The notes below the pieces were generated by a model that saw nothing but the letters and a program-made list of their open reading frames with translations, was not told where the DNA came from and did no database searches. DNA of 64,000 nt from Clostridiaceae bacterium JG1575 (GTDB lineage: Bacteria > Bacillota > Clostridia > Clostridiales > Clostridiaceae). The position numbers and the translations under genes were made by a program. Below are positions 19,398-28,085 of the stretch, piece by piece (the stretch's first letter is position 1; each line of letters opens with the position of its first letter). Location: contig LQGW01000062.1 in assembly GCA_002838815.1 (NCBI GenBank), positions 62,001-126,000 on the forward strand. The letters run 5' to 3'.

Positions 19398-19976
19398 CTA
19401 GGATCCTCCTTCAGTCGCTGCGAACGAAAATCCCTCGTTAAAAAAGGCCGCCAAGGCGCGGGCCTTAGCCAGCGCTTCTTCATCTTTGGCCGCCGGCACA
19501 CGATCGGTGTCCTTCGAGCAAACAACGGGAAACAGTTGCGTCACGCGCATGTTGCGAAAAAGAATCCGCGCGGTGTGTAACGGGTAGTTCAAATCACAAT
19601 TGCCGGCGTATGCAAGAATCAAGCCGCCCTTTTTAGGCTTTTGCACCAACTGTTCTTTGCGCATAAATTCCGCGCTCCAATAAACCTGAAGCTTACTGAG
19701 CGTTCGCAAGAGATCCCCAGTGAGCTCTCCGAAATAAATGGGTGAAGCCAAAACAATCTGATCGGCCTCCTGAATGGCCTGATCTAAGTTCTGAAAATCC
19801 TCCATAGAACAAGTGGCGTGATCCCAGCAGTATCGACAGTCGATGCACCCCTTGACGGGGGCATCGTAAGCGTGGATCACCTGAACTTCTCCCTCCAGAT
19901 GAGCGATGAGTTCTTGGACCAGTGACATCGTATCCCCGTTTTTGCGGGGAGACCCGTTAAAGATCAATGTTTTCAT
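19398..19976 (-). CDS. Flavodoxin-fold NAD(P)H-dependent oxidoreductase (iron-sulfur flavoprotein-like)
   Basis: 192-residue FMN-dependent reductase. The N-terminal FMN phosphate loop is IFNGSPRKNGDTMSL; a Cys cluster CIDCRYCWDHATCSMED near residue 43 resembles the compact cluster of iron-sulfur flavoproteins; ASPIYFGELTGDLL binds the flavin ring. Substrate unknown. The ATG has AAAGGAGGAG upstream. It stood immediately upstream of the decayed capA-like gene, but itself looks intact. Confidence 0.87.
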   Translation of the reverse strand: MKTLIFNGSPRKNGDTMSLVQELIAHLEGEVQVIHAYDAPVKGCIDCRYCWDHATCSMEDFQNLDQAIQEADQIVLASPIYFGELTGDLLRTLSKLQVYWSAEFMRKEQLVQKPKKGGLILAYAGNCDLNYPLHTARILFRNMRVTQLFPVVCSKDTDRVPAAKDEEALAKARALAAFFNEGFSFAATEGGS

Positions 19977-20157
19977 CGAACTCCTCCTTTCTTTTCTTCA
20001 TTCTACACGACCTGTGCCGTCCTGCCGAGCCAAAGGCAGAGTCGACCCTCCTTGGGGGCCGTTCACCTGACCGAATCTCCTAAAAACGCCCCAGACCTCC
20101 TTAGAATAGGCTGTTCTTTAGACGGATCAGCGGCGCTTCAAAGGATCCCATCGGAAG

Positions 20158-20994
20158 CTACAGTTTGCGGATCCCGCAAGCATATCCGAACAAATCCGGC
20201 CGCTCAAAAGCCAGCTTTTGAAGGGATGTCGCATGTTTAGGCAGTGACTGTTTCGCATGGGGTAAAAGATATTCTAAGGCCTGTTGGGCGTCCGCGCAGG
20301 AGCCAATGATCGTAAATTGTTCGGCAAATCTTTTGATATTCGAGGGCTCTGAAAGATGAGGAAGCATCTTAGGATAAAGCAACCAACTATAGCACAAGAA
20401 CGCTTGATACTGGGTTTTCGGAAAAAAGCACGAAAAGAAGCTTGCCGCACGACGCCACGAGGATTCAATTGCCGCAGGCGTTAAATCCGCACGTTGCTGA
20501 ATGTGACAATTAATCACCGGCGCGCCACTGGGCAGCGCTTCTTTGATGGCCTCCTCAAAGACCATATATGGCTCCCCGATGGTTTCTTCATCCAAATAGA
20601 TCATGTTAAAAGGCTGAAATTGCAAGGATCCAATCTTGAATAGGTTGATCTTCATCAAGTGCCGAAACCAGATCACATCCGCTTTGCTAAGGCCCGCCGC
20701 ATTAAAGGTCTCAAAGTACAAATTCGCCCGCAAGGATACATCCCTGAAGGTATCTAGGATGATGTCCTCACAAATCCCCAACATTTTGTACTCCTGGTAC
20801 TTGGAAAGCAAGAGATGCTGGACCACACCCAAACGAGTAAGAGGGCTTTTGTGGCATAGAGGGAACGCTTCCCCAGCATAAGCGGTTTCTGCAATGTCTC
20901 GAATCTTTTGGGTGGAATGACTGTAGGTTTGTTGGATGGCTTTTGCCACAGATTCTTGGTAATTTAGATGCGATATCAGTGTCTCAATGTCCAT
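20158..20994 (-). CDS. Acyltransferase-domain protein of the NAT_N/GNAT_C (DUF5596-like) type
   Basis: 278-residue cytosolic protein. The middle and end resemble the two-part family annotated as acyltransferase domain-containing: NLFKIGSLQFQPF (about residue 137), GAPVINCHIQQRADLTPAAI (about 176), then SSWRRAASFFSCFF and YSWLLYPKMLPHL, where relatives keep a CxSWLL motif. The precise reaction is not known for this family. No transmembrane segments. The ATG has GGAGAGGG close upstream. It stands alone between decayed or empty stretches and no terminator was seen. The family call is from memory of its motif order, so moderately sure. Confidence 0.68.
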   Translation of the reverse strand: MDIETLISHLNYQESVAKAIQQTYSHSTQKIRDIAETAYAGEAFPLCHKSPLTRLGVVQHLLLSKYQEYKMLGICEDIILDTFRDVSLRANLYFETFNAAGLSKADVIWFRHLMKINLFKIGSLQFQPFNMIYLDEETIGEPYMVFEEAIKEALPSGAPVINCHIQQRADLTPAAIESSWRRAASFFSCFFPKTQYQAFLCYSWLLYPKMLPHLSEPSNIKRFAEQFTIIGSCADAQQALEYLLPHAKQSLPKHATSLQKLAFERPDLFGYACGIRKL

Positions 20995-21229
20995 ACCCTC
21001 TCCCCTTTATGCCTTTTTATCCATAGCCTAGTTCCTCCCAATTTAGAGGAAAAACCCTTATGAGCCGCACGACCCCAGATCAAATATACTCCTTGCATCC
21101 TCATTTTCACCCTGGTTTCCACCCTTTCTCAAAGCGTGAGCAGCGTTTGCCGATCTGAAGATCCCAACAAGCCTTGGGAGGCCAAAGGGTTCTTCCCCGC
21201 GTCAAAGAGCCCAGGCAAGTCAGGCTTCC

Positions 21230-22753
21230 TCAATCCGTTTGCCAAAGGGATTCGATTCTTCGGCAAAAGGCCTCCGGATCCTCTTCCAAGGTCGGATCGG
21301 GGATCCAGATATTCTTTAAGCGATGGGGATAAAATTCATACAGATCGCGGCCAAGCTTTTTCAAATGTGTTTTCACATACGCATCGTAGAGGGGATGATT
21401 TAAAAGTCGCGAGAGCCAATCCAAATCCAAAGAACTCTCATAGGAATACACATCAGCGGAATGATACACCCCTTGAACTTTTTTAAAGAAGCATTGCGGC
21501 GCTTTATAGACAAAGCAAAGCCGTTCCCGCTCAAAGAGGTCTCTGTTGCGTCCCCACTGGAGTTCGTAATACGCACGAACCCCGTTTTGAACCTCACGAC
21601 GTTTGGACAAGCGCTCTCGAAACGCTTGGATCCATTTCATGAACTGCGGATGCTCCTGAGCGTTTGCTTGAGCATAGATCAACCATTGATCTTTCGGGGG
21701 ACCGCTTCGCAAATCTTTGGACTTCATCCACGGCACTAAAAGCTCCTCTTCAAGGCCTGCCTCTTGGACCTGCTGGGCGGAGACGATGAAGGCCCGATCC
21801 AAGCCCGTAATAATGCCTTGATGAAAGGTGCCGGCGCGGCCCAAGGTTAGCGCTCCTTCCGCTTCCATCAACGAGCGAAGTCTTCGTTCTTTCGGCGTCA
21901 ATGGAGTCATTTGATCTGGGGAGAGGTCGCTGCGTGATACCACAAAAGGCGAGCCTGGGCCGCGTTTTGCAGGAAAAGAGTATTCCCTCGGAGGATTTTC
22001 TTTTTGCAATACGATGATCAAAGGATCGATCCCGGCCCCGAAAGGCCGTTCTCCATACCAATCATGCAGGTAAAGAATACGAAATTGATTCAGTATAAAC
22101 GCGCGAAGGCCTCGCGCAGACTCTGCCTCCAACCAGTACCGCGATACCAAAAAAGAAAGGATGCCGCCTTCGTTGAGCAATGCGTGGGCTTTTGCAAAAA
22201 AGGCCGCGAAAAAATCCATTTTATCGGTCATAACTTCGGGAAAGTCCTGCTTGAGCTGCCGCTTTTCCTCCATGGTCATGGTTTTATGGCCTTTATAGGG
22301 CGGGTTTCCGATGATGATGTCGTAGTGCGCCTCATGGGTTAAAAAATTGCCGCATTGGGTGCGCGCTTTGGGCATGGCCGTGCGAGCCAAAAAAAGTGCG
22401 TTCCGATCTTCATCCAAAAGGAGGGGATCCCAGCCCGCCTCATAAAAGGGCGCTGCCAAGGCGCCGCAGCCGGCACTGCAGTCCAAAATCCGACCTCCAG
22501 GCCGTTTTGGCGTTTGCTCATAAAGCTCTTGGGCCAATTCCTTAGGCGTATAGATGCAGCTGTTGTCTGAGTGAGCAATGACCTGCTCATAGAGCTCCAA
22601 AAGATTTGTGGGCCGCCTGCGCCGCAGCGGCCAGTCCTTCAAAGCCTCCTCAAGAAGCCCTTGCTTCTTGGCTTCATCAACAAGGGAGGGAGCCCCCGAG
22701 GAGAGCTCCCTCCACTGTTGAATCAAAAGATCCAGCTGAGGTTTAGTAATCAT
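21230..22753 (-). CDS. Solitary N6-adenine DNA methyltransferase (Eco57I/TaqI-like)
   Basis: 507-residue DNA methyltransferase. SAM motif I is DCSAGCG at residues 91-97, with the acidic LLLDEDRNAL after it; the catalytic NPPY is at 150-153 in IIIGNPPYKGHK, typical of N6-adenine gamma-type enzymes. The C-terminal half (about 300-507, with GRAGTFHQGIITGLDRAF and WMKSKDLRSG) looks like a TaqI/Eco57I-type target recognition domain. No nuclease domain motif (PD-ExK) was recognised and no restriction gene adjoins. I chose the ATG at 22751-22753, which overlaps the fchA end by 11 bases; an earlier in-frame start lies wholly inside fchA. Layout and NPPYxGHK context resemble the orphan enzyme CamA of Clostridioides difficile, an untested likeness. 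Confidence 0.86.
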   Translation of the reverse strand: MITKPQLDLLIQQWRELSSGAPSLVDEAKKQGLLEEALKDWPLRRRRPTNLLELYEQVIAHSDNSCIYTPKELAQELYEQTPKRPGGRILDCSAGCGALAAPFYEAGWDPLLLDEDRNALFLARTAMPKARTQCGNFLTHEAHYDIIIGNPPYKGHKTMTMEEKRQLKQDFPEVMTDKMDFFAAFFAKAHALLNEGGILSFLVSRYWLEAESARGLRAFILNQFRILYLHDWYGERPFGAGIDPLIIVLQKENPPREYSFPAKRGPGSPFVVSRSDLSPDQMTPLTPKERRLRSLMEAEGALTLGRAGTFHQGIITGLDRAFIVSAQQVQEAGLEEELLVPWMKSKDLRSGPPKDQWLIYAQANAQEHPQFMKWIQAFRERLSKRREVQNGVRAYYELQWGRNRDLFERERLCFVYKAPQCFFKKVQGVYHSADVYSYESSLDLDWLSRLLNHPLYDAYVKTHLKKLGRDLYEFYPHRLKNIWIPDPTLEEDPEAFCRRIESLWQTD

Positions 22754-23387
22754 CCAATTTAGCGGAAACGGACTGGTAAATCTTCTGCGCCCGTTCGCTG
22801 GAGCGTGCAAGAAGCTCATTCATGGTTTTGACGTACTGCGCTTTCTTCGCCTCATCCTTGACCATGGGTAAATTAATCTTAACGTTTAAGAGCGCCGCCT
22901 TAATGCCAGCATCCAACATCAGCGCAGCCACGCCGGCGTCGGAGACGGCATTGGGGTTCCCATGGTTGCTGGCAAGATCCACCGCATCCCAAAGTTCATC
23001 CGCCAAAAGGGCAATCTTTTCTGGCGTATTGATGATGTCGCCTTTTGCGGCATCCAAAGCCGTCTTGCGCACGGCTTTTTCTTCCTCTGTACCCTTGGGC
23101 ATCTTCAGTGCGGCCATAAAGGTGTTGAAGCCTTCCGTATCTTCTTCCACAAGGTCGATGAATTGGGTTTTGGCGCTAAGGAGTGCTTCCCGTTTTTTCT
23201 TCATGTCCTCAATGATCTCAGGATCCAATCCTTCCCCCGCCTTGTTGCCGATGGTGAGGTTGAAGACCATAGACGTCAGGGAAGCCCCCAATGAGGCGGC
23301 CAGTCCAGCTGTGGATCCACCGCCTGGTGCTGGAGATTCCGAAGCCAGCTCATTGACAAACTGATCAAGATTCATTTCTCTTAACAT
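22743..23387 (-). CDS. fchA: Cyclodeaminase/cyclohydrolase family protein (FchA-like)
   Basis: 214-residue helical protein of the formiminotetrahydrofolate cyclodeaminase/methenyl-THF cyclohydrolase family, which interconverts one-carbon folates. The folate-binding signature SPAPGGGSTAGLAASLGAS is near residue 18, followed by DVASNHGNPNAVSDAGVAA-type sequence (DLASNHGNPNAVSDAG) near 140. Length is normal. A GGAGGAATC ribosome site precedes the ATG and a promoter lies at 23429-23456. The methyltransferase gene starts within its last codons, so the two are likely cotranscribed. It could serve histidine breakdown or folate cycling; no hut genes are seen. Confidence 0.9.
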   Translation of the reverse strand: MLREMNLDQFVNELASESPAPGGGSTAGLAASLGASLTSMVFNLTIGNKAGEGLDPEIIEDMKKKREALLSAKTQFIDLVEEDTEGFNTFMAALKMPKGTEEEKAVRKTALDAAKGDIINTPEKIALLADELWDAVDLASNHGNPNAVSDAGVAALMLDAGIKAALLNVKINLPMVKDEAKKAQYVKTMNELLARSSERAQKIYQSVSAKLDDY

Positions 23388-23428
23388 ATGATTCCTCCAT
23401 GGGTTGTTGTAGTTTTGTTCCTGTTCCG

Positions 23429-23456
23429 ATTATAACAAAGATCTCTGCCCTTTCAA
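23429..23456 (-). promoter_or_regulatory. Promoter of fchA-methyltransferase unit
   Basis: TTGAAA, 16-base spacer, TATAAT on the minus strand, about 40 bases before the fchA ATG. Confidence 0.75.
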
Positions 23457-23746
23457 GGATCGTTGAGCGATTTCATTCTCCGTTTCTTACTCCTTCCCTT
23501 GGCGCTGAGTTTTTTTGAGGGGGTTCCAAGAAAAACGCCCCAGGCACTCCGGTATATTGGGGGCCGCCCGAATGAGCATCGTAGGGCCCACATTCCCTAG
23601 CGCTTTCTTGGAGGGCATGACCCTTTCATGGATCCCTATGGACGATCGGGAAGGTTCTCCTTTTTTCACGCACCAAAATGCCCCTTCCAAAACCTACCCG
23701 CAGGGAGTGAGTTTTGAAGGGGCCGACTTTAGAGATTGGTTGCTTC
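23457..23746. other. Intergenic stretch downstream of the membrane protein gene
   Basis: No supported gene. A 13-14 bp inverted repeat with one bulge (GCCCCTTCCAAAAC and GTTTTGAAGGGGC, 23680-23723) may end the upstream membrane-protein transcript, though the following T-run is weak (ATTTTGG). A short open frame on the minus strand (about 67 codons) lacks a ribosome site and a known match. Confidence 0.5.
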
Positions 23747-24556
23747 TTAAACGCCTTTATGGCCCTTGGCCATTTTGCTTTCCCGAATGGCTTTGGTGGA
23801 AACGAGCTTTACCGGTTTCTTGCGCTCCGTATTTTTCGCGCGGGACGGTCCGGTTTTGCTCTTTTTGTTCGACACGGGATCGATGAGCGCGCTGCGCGAC
23901 GTCTTTAAGCGATCCTGCAAGAGAGCCACCAAAAAGGGTTGAGCCTTTTTTGAAATGATAATCAGTTCGGTTTTGGGATCTCCCGAGCCTTCAATGATGA
24001 TGGAATCCTGAGCGCGATGCATGGTTTCCAATCGATCGTAAGCGATGGTGTGATACCCCAAAATAATGCCGTCTTTGTAGGACCCTGTTAAGGATCCAAG
24101 AATCTCAAAGCCGCCCAAAACCCCGCCGGCATTTTCCATCCGGATGGCTTCTTTTTTCACGCCCTTACGCACGTCGGCGAAGGCGCCGCCCAGCTGGGCA
24201 AAAAGGGTGAGGACGATGCCGCCAATAAGGGTGATGGCCAGCGCCAAGGGAGGCACTGGAGCATTGGCCATACGGGCCATCCCCAATAAGAATGCGGCAT
24301 AAAGGACCGTCAAAGCCACAGGGTAGAGGTGAAATGCGTAGGTGTTGAGTTTTCGATCCGGGAGATTCAAAATGCGGAACATCGCGGCAAGGGCCCGCAG
24401 ATAAAACGTAAAGACCAAAAGATTGAGGACGAAGAAGATGAGGCATCCGACGAGAATCGCCGGGATCTTCGCCCCCCGCTGCTGCATGTAAATGGCCATG
24501 GCCCCGGTTAACCCCAGCGTGACAATAAGGGCAGGGGGGCTAAAATACTTTTTCAT
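23747..24556 (-). CDS. Membrane protein of unknown function with basic C-terminal tail
   Basis: 269-residue protein I do not recognise. Four hydrophobic helices are visible at about residues 6-24, 32-58, 72-95 and 102-125, followed by a soluble part of about 145 residues with short beta-like stretches (DSIIIEGSGD, TELIIISKKAQPF) and a Lys/Arg-rich tail (KKSKTGPSRAKNTERKKPVK). The tail suggests contact with nucleic acid or membrane lipid, which is speculation. The ATG at 24554-24556 has AAGGAGTTGA upstream. It follows aspS by about 60 bases on the same strand and may be cotranscribed with it. Confidence 0.7.
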   Translation of the reverse strand: MKKYFSPPALIVTLGLTGAMAIYMQQRGAKIPAILVGCLIFFVLNLLVFTFYLRALAAMFRILNLPDRKLNTYAFHLYPVALTVLYAAFLLGMARMANAPVPPLALAITLIGGIVLTLFAQLGGAFADVRKGVKKEAIRMENAGGVLGGFEILGSLTGSYKDGIILGYHTIAYDRLETMHRAQDSIIIEGSGDPKTELIIISKKAQPFLVALLQDRLKTSRSALIDPVSNKKSKTGPSRAKNTERKKPVKLVSTKAIRESKMAKGHKGV

Positions 24557-24616
24557 GAAAATCAACTCCTTGCGAGGGTCGGCGAGGGGCTTTGCCCCCC
24601 ACCGCGGGTCCATTTG

Positions 24617-26410
24617 CTACTGGTTGGATTCCTTTTTACTTTTGAGGATGCCAATCCCCAGTTCGCTCAGCTGAGCATCATCCACTACATTGGGCGCCTG
24701 CGTCAACGGGCAGTACGCATTTTGATTTTTCGGGAATGCAATGACGTCCTTGATGTTGTCCGTTCCTGCAAGGAACATCACCAGGCGGTCAAAGCCCAAG
24801 GCCAGCCCGCCATGAGGGGGCGGTCCGTATTGAAACGCATCCAGAAGGAAGCCAAAGCGTTCTTGCGCCTGCTCGGGACTAAAGCCCAAAAGGCGGAACA
24901 TTCTCTCTTGCAAATCTCTTCGGTGGATCCGGATGGATCCTCCGCCCAATTCCTCCCCATTTAAGACCATATCATACGCTTTGGCCCGAACGGATCCCGG
25001 ATCCGTCTCCATCTTGTCGATATCCTCCTCCATGGGGCTGGTGAAGGGATGATGCGCCGCAACATAGCGCTTCTCTTCCTCATTGTACTCCAATAAGGGG
25101 AATTCAGTGACCCATAAAAAGCGGAATGTGTCCTTTTCAATTAGGTCGTATTTCTTGGCAAGTTCCAGGCGAAGTGCCCCCAAAGCCGAAAAGACCACTC
25201 GGTTTTGATCCGCCACAAGGAGCAAGAGATCTCCTTTTTGGGCCCCGGCCTCTTCGAGCATTTCTTGAAGTTTTTCTGGTTCGAAGAACTTCCCGATGGA
25301 CGCTTTCAAGCCGTCTTCCTTGTAAGCGATCGAAGCTAGTCCCTTGGCACCGTAGGTTTTGACAAATTCACCCAAGCGGTCCAAATCTTTACGGCCCATG
25401 GCGGCGCCACCAGGAAGGACGATGCCTCGTACGGAGCCCCCCTGATCCAAAGCATTTTTAAAGACCACAAATTCCGTACCGCGGACCAGGCGGGACAAAT
25501 CTTTCAATTCCATGCCAAAGCGGACGTCGGGCTTATCGGATCCAAAGCGATCCATGGCCTCCCGATAGGTCATTCTCGGGAAGGGAGTGGGGATTTCTTT
25601 CCCCAAAACCTCTTGGAAGACGGTGGCGATGAGCCCTTCATTGAGGGTTTGAATTTCCGCTTCGTCCACGAAGGAAGCCTCTAGGTCCACCTGAGTGAAT
25701 TCGGGCTGGCGGTTGGCCCGCAAATCCTCATCCCGATAGCACTTGGCGATTTGATAATAGCGATCAAAGCCCGCCACCATGAGCAGCTGCTTGAAAAGTT
25801 GCGGGGATTGGGGCAACGCATAGAAGTTTCCGGGAAATTTACGCGAGGGAATGAGATAATCCCGAGCCCCTTCGGGCGTACTTTTGGTCATGGTCGGTGT
25901 TTCCACCTCCACAAAGCCTGCTTGATGCAAATACTGCCGGATGATGTGGGCCGCTTTGGAACGCGTAACGAAAATCCGCTGCATATCCGGCCGACGAAGG
26001 TCCAGATATCGATATTTCAAGCGGATGTCTTCCCGCGCATCCAACTGCTCCATGACTTGGATGGGAGGCGTCTCGGACTCCGAGAGAATTTTCAATTCCT
26101 TGGCGAACACCTCAACGCGCCCCGTGGGTAGCGCCTCATTGATGGCTTCTCTTTGGCAAACCTCTCCCCGAACCGCGATGCAAAATTCCCGCCGCAGGGC
26201 CTTTGCTTTCTCAAGAGCCTCTTGTCCTGCTTCTTCCCGGAAAACAATCTGAACCAAGCCCGTGCGATCTCTCAAATCGCAAAAGATCAAGGATCCTTTG
26301 TCTCGGTTCGTCTGCACCCATCCCATAAGGGTTACGGTTTGTCCAATGAATGATTCATTGAGTTCTCCCGCCATGCTGCTTCGTTTCCAGGTGCCTAATG
26401 CTTCGGCCAT
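24617..26410 (-). CDS. aspS: Aspartyl-tRNA synthetase
   Basis: 597-residue class IIb synthetase charging tRNA-Asp (possibly also tRNA-Asn where a transamidosome exists). An OB-fold anticodon domain (about 20-105, TVTLMGWVQTNRDKGSLIFC) precedes the catalytic core; motif 2 is CYRDEDLRANRQPEFTQ, motif 3 is GGLALGFDRLVM near the end, and a GAD insertion domain lies between about 285 and 420. The ATG at 26408-26410 has GGAGTTGG upstream; 24 further in-frame codons exist but carry no signal. In clostridial gene strings hisS precedes aspS; here hemZ does. Confidence 0.97.
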   Translation of the reverse strand: MAEALGTWKRSSMAGELNESFIGQTVTLMGWVQTNRDKGSLIFCDLRDRTGLVQIVFREEAGQEALEKAKALRREFCIAVRGEVCQREAINEALPTGRVEVFAKELKILSESETPPIQVMEQLDAREDIRLKYRYLDLRRPDMQRIFVTRSKAAHIIRQYLHQAGFVEVETPTMTKSTPEGARDYLIPSRKFPGNFYALPQSPQLFKQLLMVAGFDRYYQIAKCYRDEDLRANRQPEFTQVDLEASFVDEAEIQTLNEGLIATVFQEVLGKEIPTPFPRMTYREAMDRFGSDKPDVRFGMELKDLSRLVRGTEFVVFKNALDQGGSVRGIVLPGGAAMGRKDLDRLGEFVKTYGAKGLASIAYKEDGLKASIGKFFEPEKLQEMLEEAGAQKGDLLLLVADQNRVVFSALGALRLELAKKYDLIEKDTFRFLWVTEFPLLEYNEEEKRYVAAHHPFTSPMEEDIDKMETDPGSVRAKAYDMVLNGEELGGGSIRIHRRDLQERMFRLLGFSPEQAQERFGFLLDAFQYGPPPHGGLALGFDRLVMFLAGTDNIKDVIAFPKNQNAYCPLTQAPNVVDDAQLSELGIGILKSKKESNQ

Positions 26411-26529
26411 ATCTATCCAACTCCTTTTGGTTTTCCATTCTATTTTCTTGTGTTCTTCGCCGTCTTTTCTGGGGGTTATCAAAAAGCAGCGTTGCGCTGT
26501 ACCTTCAATCTCTGCGCACTCTTTCTCCC

Positions 26530-26559
26530 ATTATAAGCGTTAGGGGCTCTATTCTTCAA
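26530..26559 (-). promoter_or_regulatory. Promoter of aspS
   Basis: TTGAAG, 18-base spacer, TATAAT on the minus strand, giving a leader of about 110 bases. I looked for a T-box (AGGGTGG anti-terminator box) in this leader and found none. Confidence 0.65.
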
Positions 26560-26618
26560 AGAAAAGGGCGACGTCGATGGATTTTTTTTAAAGGCGGCAC
26601 GCAATTTTTTGCTGATCC

Positions 26619-28085
26619 TTACGGTTTCATCTCGTCCAGCAGCAAAAGCTTCTGCGTCATTTGCGCCTCAAAGCCCTCAAGGTATAAGTCCAGATCCTTA
26701 TAGCTCGTTTGGCGCGTTACCATCGGCGCCCCCTTCTCGTCCATCCCCACCACGGCCTTACTGACGGCAGAGGCCCCGCAGGCGATGATGCTGTCCATCT
26801 CCTCCATCATCGCCATGTTGTAGCGGCATTGCTTTCCGCTTTTCGAAAAGCCGATGTTCTCAAGATGCCCAACGGTGTTTTTATTGCGGTAGAGATAATA
26901 CGGCTCATATCCTGCCTTCATCAGCTCCTTTGTCACATACGTCCCAAGGGCGGGGAGCTCCTTGGCCAAAGGCAGCGCCTCTTCCCATAAGGCGGCCCCT
27001 TTTTTATAGGCCAAGCCGTGCACGGTGATGTTTTCAGGCCCTAGGGCTAAGGTTTGTCGAAGGGTATTCTCCACCTCCCGCACGCCTTCCCCTGGAAGCC
27101 CCAAGATCAGATCCATATTGATCCATTCAAGGCCCGCATCCCGAGCCCACCCCACCGCTCGCAACACATCGGCGCTGCTGTGGGTTCGGCCAAGGCAAAG
27201 GCGCGTCTGATCGCAAAAAGTTTGTGGATTGACGCTGATGCGCGTCACTCCGTACTGTTTCATCAACTGAAGCTTCTCTCGGGTCAAGCCATCGGGGCGT
27301 CCGGCTTCCACAGTGTACTCCAATGGATGCACCCCACGAAGGATATGGCGATCCACCCCTTGCAAGATCCGTTCGAAATCCTTCGCGTCCGGGGCTGTGG
27401 GGGTGCCGCCCCCAAAATAGACATAAGAGGGCGTTAAGCCGCGCTGCCTCATATGCGCTCCGGTCCGTTCCAAGTCCTCCAAAAGGGCGTGGATGTAGGC
27501 TGCCAAACGCTCCTTGGGCTCCAGGGGGTACGACAAAAAAGAACAGTAGCTGCAACGGCTGGGACAAAAAGGCAGGTGTAGGTAGAAGCCGATTCGTCCA
27601 AAGCCGAAGCGTTCCAGCAACTCCTTTTGCGTTTTTGCAACGCGAATAGCCAGCTGGGCTTTGTCGGGCTGCACCCGGTAGTCGGTTTCATAGCAGTTCA
27701 GGATGGCCTGAGCCGAGCAGCCCTCGCGCAGAAGATTTTGAGCAATCTTCGTGGGCCGAACGCCCACCAAAGTGCCCCAGGATAGCGTTTGCCCCAGCCG
27801 TTGGGCCAAGGCATCATAGAGCGCCCGTTTGACCGATTCCTTATCCTGTCCCGAGGCCTCATGCATGCTGCCATCTTGGAAAAGCACGCGGATGCCCGTA
27901 TCCCCTATGGGCTCCACCGCCAAATCCTCTATGGGGCCTTCACGATCCATCCGTATTTTCTTTTGAGGAAAAAACAGGCGGGCGATGGGGTAAAGATGTG
28001 CATCCCAAGCAACGACCGGGCAAATAATGTGAAAAACGGCCCCTTTCAGTGCCGCTTTCCGTTCCCTATTTTGAAGGCCATCCAT
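26619..28085 (-). CDS. hemZ: HemZ-type coproporphyrinogen dehydrogenase-like radical SAM protein
   Basis: 488-residue radical SAM protein. An N-terminal extension of about 165 residues precedes the 4Fe-4S motif CPSRCSYCSF, typical of the HemZ family rather than HemW. The core has YVYFGGGTPTAPDAKDFERI and WINMDLILGLPGEGV, and the HemN C-terminal region follows. HemZ is linked to oxygen-independent porphyrin synthesis in B. subtilis, but many anaerobes keep it without haem genes, so the substrate is open. The ATG overlaps the stop of the MBL gene (TGATG). A second family member, hemW, lies at 56922. Confidence 0.9.
   Translation of the reverse strand: MDGLQNRERKAALKGAVFHIICPVVAWDAHLYPIARLFFPQKKIRMDREGPIEDLAVEPIGDTGIRVLFQDGSMHEASGQDKESVKRALYDALAQRLGQTLSWGTLVGVRPTKIAQNLLREGCSAQAILNCYETDYRVQPDKAQLAIRVAKTQKELLERFGFGRIGFYLHLPFCPSRCSYCSFLSYPLEPKERLAAYIHALLEDLERTGAHMRQRGLTPSYVYFGGGTPTAPDAKDFERILQGVDRHILRGVHPLEYTVEAGRPDGLTREKLQLMKQYGVTRISVNPQTFCDQTRLCLGRTHSSADVLRAVGWARDAGLEWINMDLILGLPGEGVREVENTLRQTLALGPENITVHGLAYKKGAALWEEALPLAKELPALGTYVTKELMKAGYEPYYLYRNKNTVGHLENIGFSKSGKQCRYNMAMMEEMDSIIACGASAVSKAVVGMDEKGAPMVTRQTSYKDLDLYLEGFEAQMTQKLLLLDEMKP

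Noticed and set aside
21230-22753. Type IIG restriction-modification enzyme
   Set aside because: No PD-ExK-like nuclease segment was seen in the N-terminal 80 residues, and the length is short for such fusions.
23487-23690. A 67-codon minus-strand frame between fchA and the membrane protein gene
   Set aside because: No ribosome site, no recognised match, and it overlaps the inverted repeat.
26411-26618. Possible T-box leader before aspS
   Set aside because: No specifier loop or AGGGTGG-type box is seen on the minus strand; only an ordinary promoter.
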